Assembly: GCA_964598025.1 (NCBI GenBank)
Contig: CAZRAU010000061.1
Span: forward strand, 1-19,333
Direction: 5' to 3'
Length of the DNA: 19,333 bases
Source of the DNA: JALGWN01 sp964598025
Lineage (GTDB): Bacteria > Arandabacterota > Arandabacteria > Arandabacterales > Arandabacteraceae
How positions within the stretch are numbered: position 1 is the stretch's first letter; each line of letters starts with the position of its first letter. Position numbers and translations under genes: made by a program. Shown here one piece after another: positions 16,218-19,333 of the stretch. The notes beneath the pieces are model-generated. The model had not been told where the DNA came from. It was given only the letters and a program-made list of their open reading frames with translations, and ran no database searches.

Positions 16218-16439
16218 ATGTTTGCACCTGGCGGTTTTCTTGGCTTCATTATTATCGGACTCATTATCGTGGTGCCTTTCTGGAAGATCTTCACCAAGGC
16301 AGGCTTCAACAGCGCACTGTCTATTCTGATGATCGTGCCGATTGTCAATCTTATCATGATGTACTACCTGGCCTTCGCCGAGTGGCCGGTCCTCAAGGGA
16401 CGTGCCGGCGGCACGCCACCGCAACCGCCGACACCATAG
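16218..16439 (+). CDS. Small two-helix inner membrane protein (73 aa)
   Basis: Predicted membrane protein with two hydrophobic segments, about residues 7-22 and 33-53, separated by the short polar stretch WKIFTKAGFN. The tail is short and Pro/Gly-rich (RAGGTPPQPPTP). The pattern PFWKIFxKAG, then LMIVPIVNLI and LAFAEWP is one I know from many small uncharacterised bacterial membrane proteins; I know no function. The ATG at 16218 has a near-perfect AAGGAGG site (16205-16211). An in-frame start at 16125 would lie upstream of the predicted transcript start and is rejected. The 60-bp palindrome begins 17 bp after the stop and may end the transcript. Confidence 0.8.
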   Translation: MFAPGGFLGFIIIGLIIVVPFWKIFTKAGFNSALSILMIVPIVNLIMMYYLAFAEWPVLKGRAGGTPPQPPTP

Positions 16440-16456
16440 GCTGATTAAGATTCTAG

Positions 16457-16516
16457 ATAAGGTGACAGCTTACTCAGTCCTGTCCGCGGACAGGACTGAG
16501 TAAGCTGTCACCTTAT
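16457..16516. repeat. 60-bp perfect palindrome, 30-nt arms with no spacer
   Basis: Each arm is 30 bases (left arm starts ATAAGGTGACAGC, right arm ends GCTGTCACCTTAT) and all 30 pairs match around the centre GTCCG|CGGAC. It sits 17 bp after a stop codon and is followed by TTTCC, so it could act as a bidirectional terminator. The length, the perfect arms and the lack of a loop go well beyond what a terminator needs. They fit better with a REP/MITE-like palindromic element; the GGTGACAGC...GCTGTCACC ends recall REP elements moved by RAYT (Y1) transposases, a resemblance from memory. No second copy is in this window. Confidence 0.9.
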
Positions 16517-16758
16517 TTCCTCTACCTGACTTCCTGTTTGGGGGGCCGGCCGCCCTGTGTCGGATTACAACGCAAGTGAGACTCCAAAGCATCAGTCCGG
16601 CTGCTCCGCTCCAAGACCATAGTGTGCACTGACTAATCCCTTATATATCAAGGCATTTCGTTCCGTCCAAGGACATCCATACATCCACTCTCCGGTATGG
16701 TTCTTGCACTAACCGCATAGAAGCACGGTACAGGCACCGTGAAGAGAAGGTCGCGACC
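16517..16758 (+). other. Intergenic leader of the aspartyl-protease-like gene
   Basis: No open frame with gene character. It contains an AT-rich stretch (TTATATATCA, 16641-16650) in an otherwise GC-rich background and a TTGCAC (16704-16709), but I could not pair -35 and -10 boxes at normal spacing. The promoter of the downstream gene is therefore likely here but not located. Confidence 0.4.
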
Positions 16759-18015
16759 ATGAAAAACCACCGAAGCCGCAGTTCCGCGTTCACGCTCGCA
16801 GTCCTTATCACAGGCCTGCTGGCCACACCCCCGGTCGCCTCGTGCTGCATGCAGGCAGTGGGAGCTGCCGTACAGGTACGTTCGGCCGGGACTCCGCTGG
16901 TCGAGATCCCCTTTACCCTGGTCGATGACCATATCCTCCTCCCGGTTGCCATAAACAACTTGCCGGAGATCGAAGTGCTCCTCGATACCGGCATGCCTAT
17001 GAAGGGTCTGATGCTCCTGGATCATGGGATTGCGAAGGAGCTGGGCCTTAAGTTCTCGAGCACTGTCGACCTGGGAGGCGGCGGGGACGCCTCGACTGTG
17101 ACGGCCGATGTGATAAGCGGTGTGACGCTCTCTTTCGCCGGATTCGGTTTTCCGGGACAGCGCATATTCGTTCTCAGGGAAAGCGATTTCGCCGATGACT
17201 GGCCTGCCGGCGCCGTGCTGGGAGCCACCCTGTTCGATCACCCCGTGGAAATAGACTTCGCTCGATCGATGATACGGCTCTATAGGGATGTCGACGACCT
17301 GCCCCGGGATCCGGGCCAGAAGTTCGATCTGACCTTCGCGATGGGCATCCCGGTGGTCGAGGCCGGGGTTGCAGTCAATGACACTGAGATCGTGCCGGTG
17401 AGCCTCATCGCGGACACGGGCGTCAATGCTCCTTTGCTTATCTTCCCTTACTCGCATAAGCAACTCGCAGTCCCGCCTGATGCGGTGCAGACAAGGACCG
17501 GTGTTCTGAGCGAAGGCCTTTCGGGTGATGTCCACGGCAAGATCGGCCGAGTGGCCCGGCTCGAGCTTGGTCCTTATGACTTTGACGAGGTGGTGGCCGC
17601 ATTTCCTACCCAGGTCAGCATGGGACACGCGAACATGCTTGGGCAGAACGGGTTCATAGGCACGGGGCTCTTCAAGCGTTTCACGGTTGTCTTCGACTAC
17701 CCGAACAAGACCCTCTACCTCGATCCAAACGAGACTTACGGCCAGCGCTTCGAATGGAACATGGCCGGCCTTCTTATGGGAATGAACCGGGATGGGTTTC
17801 TACAAGTGAAGGACGTCGTGGAAGGCACCCCCGGCGCGAACGAAGACATGCGGGCAAATGATGTCATCGTTACCCTGGACAGCCACAATGTGAGAGAACT
17901 GGACAACGAGACTATACATACGCTTTTCAATGAAGAGGGCGCACGGCTGCACCTCGGGGTGCGGCGGGGCTCCGACCGATTCGAGATAACCCTTACCCTA
18001 AGACGCATCTTATAG
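16759..18015 (+). CDS. Exported aspartyl protease-like protein with two DTG motifs and a C-terminal PDZ domain
   Basis: A 418-aa protein. Residues 1-28 are a signal peptide (basic MKNHRSRSS, then a hydrophobic core), ending VASCC, which could even be read as a lipobox with Cys29. Two retropepsin-like halves follow, each with Asp-Thr-Gly: VLLDTGMP (Asp76) and IADTGVNAP (Asp219). Each half is followed by a hydrophobic strand and a G-ATLFDHP or G-TGLFKRF flap-like segment. This suggests an internally duplicated, pepsin-like single chain. Residues about 340-418 look like a PDZ domain (GFLQVKDVVEGTPGANED, RANDVIVTLD). In bacteria such proteins are usually envelope proteins; substrate and activity are unknown. 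The ATG at 16759 has GAAGG upstream. It stands alone, 320 bp after the small membrane gene. Confidence 0.8.
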   Translation: MKNHRSRSSAFTLAVLITGLLATPPVASCCMQAVGAAVQVRSAGTPLVEIPFTLVDDHILLPVAINNLPEIEVLLDTGMPMKGLMLLDHGIAKELGLKFSSTVDLGGGGDASTVTADVISGVTLSFAGFGFPGQRIFVLRESDFADDWPAGAVLGATLFDHPVEIDFARSMIRLYRDVDDLPRDPGQKFDLTFAMGIPVVEAGVAVNDTEIVPVSLIADTGVNAPLLIFPYSHKQLAVPPDAVQTRTGVLSEGLSGDVHGKIGRVARLELGPYDFDEVVAAFPTQVSMGHANMLGQNGFIGTGLFKRFTVVFDYPNKTLYLDPNETYGQRFEWNMAGLLMGMNRDGFLQVKDVVEGTPGANEDMRANDVIVTLDSHNVRELDNETIHTLFNEEGARLHLGVRRGSDRFEITLTLRRIL

Positions 18016-18578
18016 AGGAAGGACCACGTGCGCCCTCTTTCCTCCTCGATCCGGCACACGGCGACGGGTGCTGAATCGGACCTTGGGTTTCTTCCCTCTA
18101 CATTACGAGAAAAGAGAAACCTATGCGGACGATCACGATGTCGGTCCCTGAATGCCGGACATCATCGTGCTCCATGGCGCCTTTCGATGCCCGCTGCCGT
18201 CGAGGCCCTCCGATGCGACGCACGAAGCCACTGCAACCACAGCAAAGACGACAAGACAGGATGCAGTCAATCCGCCCATGGGTTGTTCCTCCTTCCTCGC
18301 CGTCGGTGAAGATGGAAGCGCTCTACCATCCAGCCTCGGACGTGACAAGGCCGGGTTTCCCACTGTCGTGATCCGTACTGCGTGGAGGATGCAAGTCGGT
18401 GAAGGGGAGTCAAAGCAAGCCTATGGAGAGGAGGCGGGGCAGGGTGCCAAGATGAGGCCCGTGGCTTAGACGGCCCTACGTCGGCCACAGAGAGCCGACG
18501 TCACAGGTACGCCGCAGTGATGAGCGGCAAGCGTAACGATGCAGATGGGCGTCTTTCACCGGCCTGGGGGTCGGACTG
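18016..18578. other. Mostly non-coding stretch containing the possible small lipoprotein and a hairpin
   Basis: Apart from the 48-aa candidate at 18133-18279, no frame has credible composition; the plus-strand frames give basic, low-complexity products without ribosome sites. At 18478-18501 there is a perfect 8-bp stem (ACGTCGGC / GCCGACGT) with an 8-base loop and no T tract. It lies 77 bp beyond the stop of the 131-aa lipoprotein gene, so it may form at the end of that transcript. Confidence 0.45.
18133..18279 (-). CDS. Possible 48-aa lipoprotein
   Basis: The ATG at 18279 is preceded by a strong AAGGAGG site at 8-base spacing. The product begins MGGLTASCLVVFAVVAVASC: a hydrophobic core followed by V-A-S-Cys20, which fits a lipobox. 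The mature part would be only 29 residues (CVASEGLDG onward), like the small entericidin-type or other orphan lipoproteins, with no recognisable family. There is no basic residue before the hydrophobic core, which weakens the signal-peptide reading. Longer in-frame starts (to 18363) add an unlikely Arg/Pro-rich stretch. No promoter was identified. Confidence 0.45.
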   Translation of the reverse strand: MGGLTASCLVVFAVVAVASCVASEGLDGSGHRKAPWSTMMSGIQGPTS

Positions 18579-18974
18579 CTATTCGCGGCGCCGGTAGCCG
18601 AAATCATCAAGACCCGGCCTGCCCGGAGGCTCTTCCCTGTCGGCAACCAGGTACTTCCTCTGCTTGGCCAGCACGGGCTCCTCATCCGGGTTGATTCTCA
18701 CGCTGGAGGGAATCCAGGTCCAACCTCCGAGGTCGTCATAGACCTCGCAGTAGAGGTAGTTCCACTCGCCGTCCCTGTCAGTATCAAACTTAAGCTCTCG
18801 ATACCAGGATCTGTCGGACCAGCCTATGCTATCCGCGCTCACCCATACGCCATCCTCGAGAAGATAGGCAACCTCGATCTTCTCCATCCCAAGCAGGCTC
18901 TTCACGCTGATCGCCCGTTGAGAGCACCCGGGCAGCAGCAATCCGATCACAAGCAGGACGAGCACAAGACGCAT
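18579..18974 (-). CDS. Lipoprotein of unknown function (131 aa)
   Basis: Starts MRLVLVLLVIGLLLPGC: Arg2, a 12-residue hydrophobic core and the lipobox L-P-G-Cys17, so it should be lipid-anchored in the envelope. The mature part is acidic and rich in Trp, Tyr and Asp (DGVWVSADSIGWSDRSWY, FDTDRDGEWNYLYCEV), suggesting a small beta-rich domain. The DTDRDGEWN stretch resembles a calcium-binding Dx-Dx-DG loop. I recognise no family. The frame is open upstream to 19295, but the ATG at 18974 is the one that makes a signal peptide. Its ribosome site is weak (GGTGG very close to the start). A candidate promoter lies at 19056-19084. Confidence 0.75.
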   Translation of the reverse strand: MRLVLVLLVIGLLLPGCSQRAISVKSLLGMEKIEVAYLLEDGVWVSADSIGWSDRSWYRELKFDTDRDGEWNYLYCEVYDDLGGWTWIPSSVRINPDEEPVLAKQRKYLVADREEPPGRPGLDDFGYRRRE

Positions 18975-19055
18975 ATCCACCGTTTCCCTGGAAGGTCGGC
19001 GAGGGCTAGTTGCAGACCCAACTCTGGCGGGGCTTTGCTTATTCAGTTCTACTGC

Positions 19056-19084
19056 ATTGTAGTGAAATGCACATTCCGTGCCAT
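19056..19084 (-). promoter_or_regulatory. Possible promoter of the 131-aa lipoprotein gene
   Basis: Reading the minus strand, ATGGCA (19084-19079) is followed after 17 bases by TACAAT (19061-19056). The -10 is strong and the -35 matches in four positions. The leader to the start at 18974 would be about 75 nt. Confidence 0.4.
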
Positions 19085-19222
19085 AGCGCATAGGTATGGC
19101 GGCCAAACAGGCCCCCGCGTAGTCCTTTGGATTGGTGGGGGTTAGGAACCGGCCATGCTTGTATGACGGGTGGGCTCGCTCGATCCCCGGCCGAAAACCG
19201 GGTGCCTCCACCCAACCCCGCG

Positions 19223-19333
19223 TCATTTCCCCCAATCCCGGCCGGGATCGGACCCGCAAAGATGCACGTTGCTCCCGACCTGCAGGTCGGCCCACCGCTT
19301 GAGTTCGGCGGCAGGGAGAAACAACACGCTCCG
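19223..19333 (-). CDS. Possible C-terminal end of an unidentified gene (partial, 36 aa visible)
   Basis: The minus-strand frame entering from the right edge is open to a TGA at 19223-19225 and reads as a plausible but unrecognised C-terminus (FLPAAELKRWADLQ, then NVHLCGSDPG). The stretch contains two short perfect palindromes, so it could equally be non-coding repeat DNA. A call needs the flanking sequence. Confidence 0.2.
   Translation of the reverse strand, partial: RSVLFLPAAELKRWADLQVGSNVHLCGSDPGRDWGK
19235..19290. repeat. Two short perfect palindromes near the right edge
   Basis: ATCCCGGCCGGGAT (19235-19248, 14 bp) and CCGACCTGCAGGTCGG (19275-19290, 16 bp) lie 26 bp apart. Each is a perfect, loopless inverted repeat. 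They could be operator-like sites or pieces of a dispersed repeat family; neither recurs in this window. Confidence 0.5.

Noticed and set aside
16648..17628. 326-codon minus-strand open frame
   Set aside because: Antisense to the double-DTG protein, His/Arg-rich, no ribosome site or recognisable domain.
18123..18371. 82-codon plus-strand open frame
   Set aside because: Basic, Pro/Arg/Ser-rich, poor ribosome site, overlaps the better supported minus-strand small lipoprotein.
18975..19295. 107-codon upstream extension of the 131-aa lipoprotein
   Set aside because: It would bury the signal peptide and lipobox inside the protein, and a candidate promoter lies within it.

Overview
The window is a GC-rich bacterial chromosome segment. 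It uses the standard code, has ATG, GTG and TTG starts, good GGAGG-type ribosome binding sites, and sigma70-like TTGACx / TAxAAT promoters. No rRNA, tRNA, CRISPR array, phage gene or transposase gene was recognised. The mix of genes (group III-like phosphofructokinase, DUF3417-type glucan phosphorylase, metallophosphoesterase with a CBM9-like tail, SbcCD, several lipoproteins) suggests an uncultivated Gram-negative-like lineage. The sequence alone does not let me name the phylum.

Region 1 (1-2030, minus strand): a small DUF3795 cysteine-rich protein, followed by a large secreted calcineurin-like metallophosphoesterase with a C-terminal CBM9-like domain that runs off the left edge. Region 2 (2429-7643): a central carbon block. 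It holds alpha-glucan phosphorylase (glgP) and 6-phosphofructokinase on the plus strand, meeting pyruvate kinase head-on with only 23 bp between stop codons. Together they cover glycogen entry and the two classic irreversible steps of glycolysis.

Region 3 (7763-16036): a divergent locus. On the minus strand is a 265-aa alkaline-phosphatase-superfamily phosphoesterase. On the plus strand, behind a good promoter at 8601-8629, is a tightly packed five-gene operon: GT4-like glycosyltransferase, thymidylate-kinase-like P-loop kinase, a 481-aa type I phosphodiesterase-like enzyme, then SbcD and SbcC. The junctions are 4-base overlaps or a 2-base gap. Linking a glycan/phosphoester-type gene trio to a DNA-end and hairpin nuclease by translational coupling is the most unusual gene arrangement here.

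Region 4 (16037-19333): small transcription units. A 73-aa two-helix membrane protein has a near-ideal promoter and ends in a 60-bp perfect palindrome without a spacer. The palindrome is the most striking non-coding element of the window and is the type of structure SbcCD cleaves. It is followed by an exported single-chain protein with two Asp-Thr-Gly motifs and a PDZ domain, a probable 48-aa lipoprotein, and a 131-aa lipoprotein. The right edge has no clear gene apart from a possible partial C-terminus and two short palindromes.
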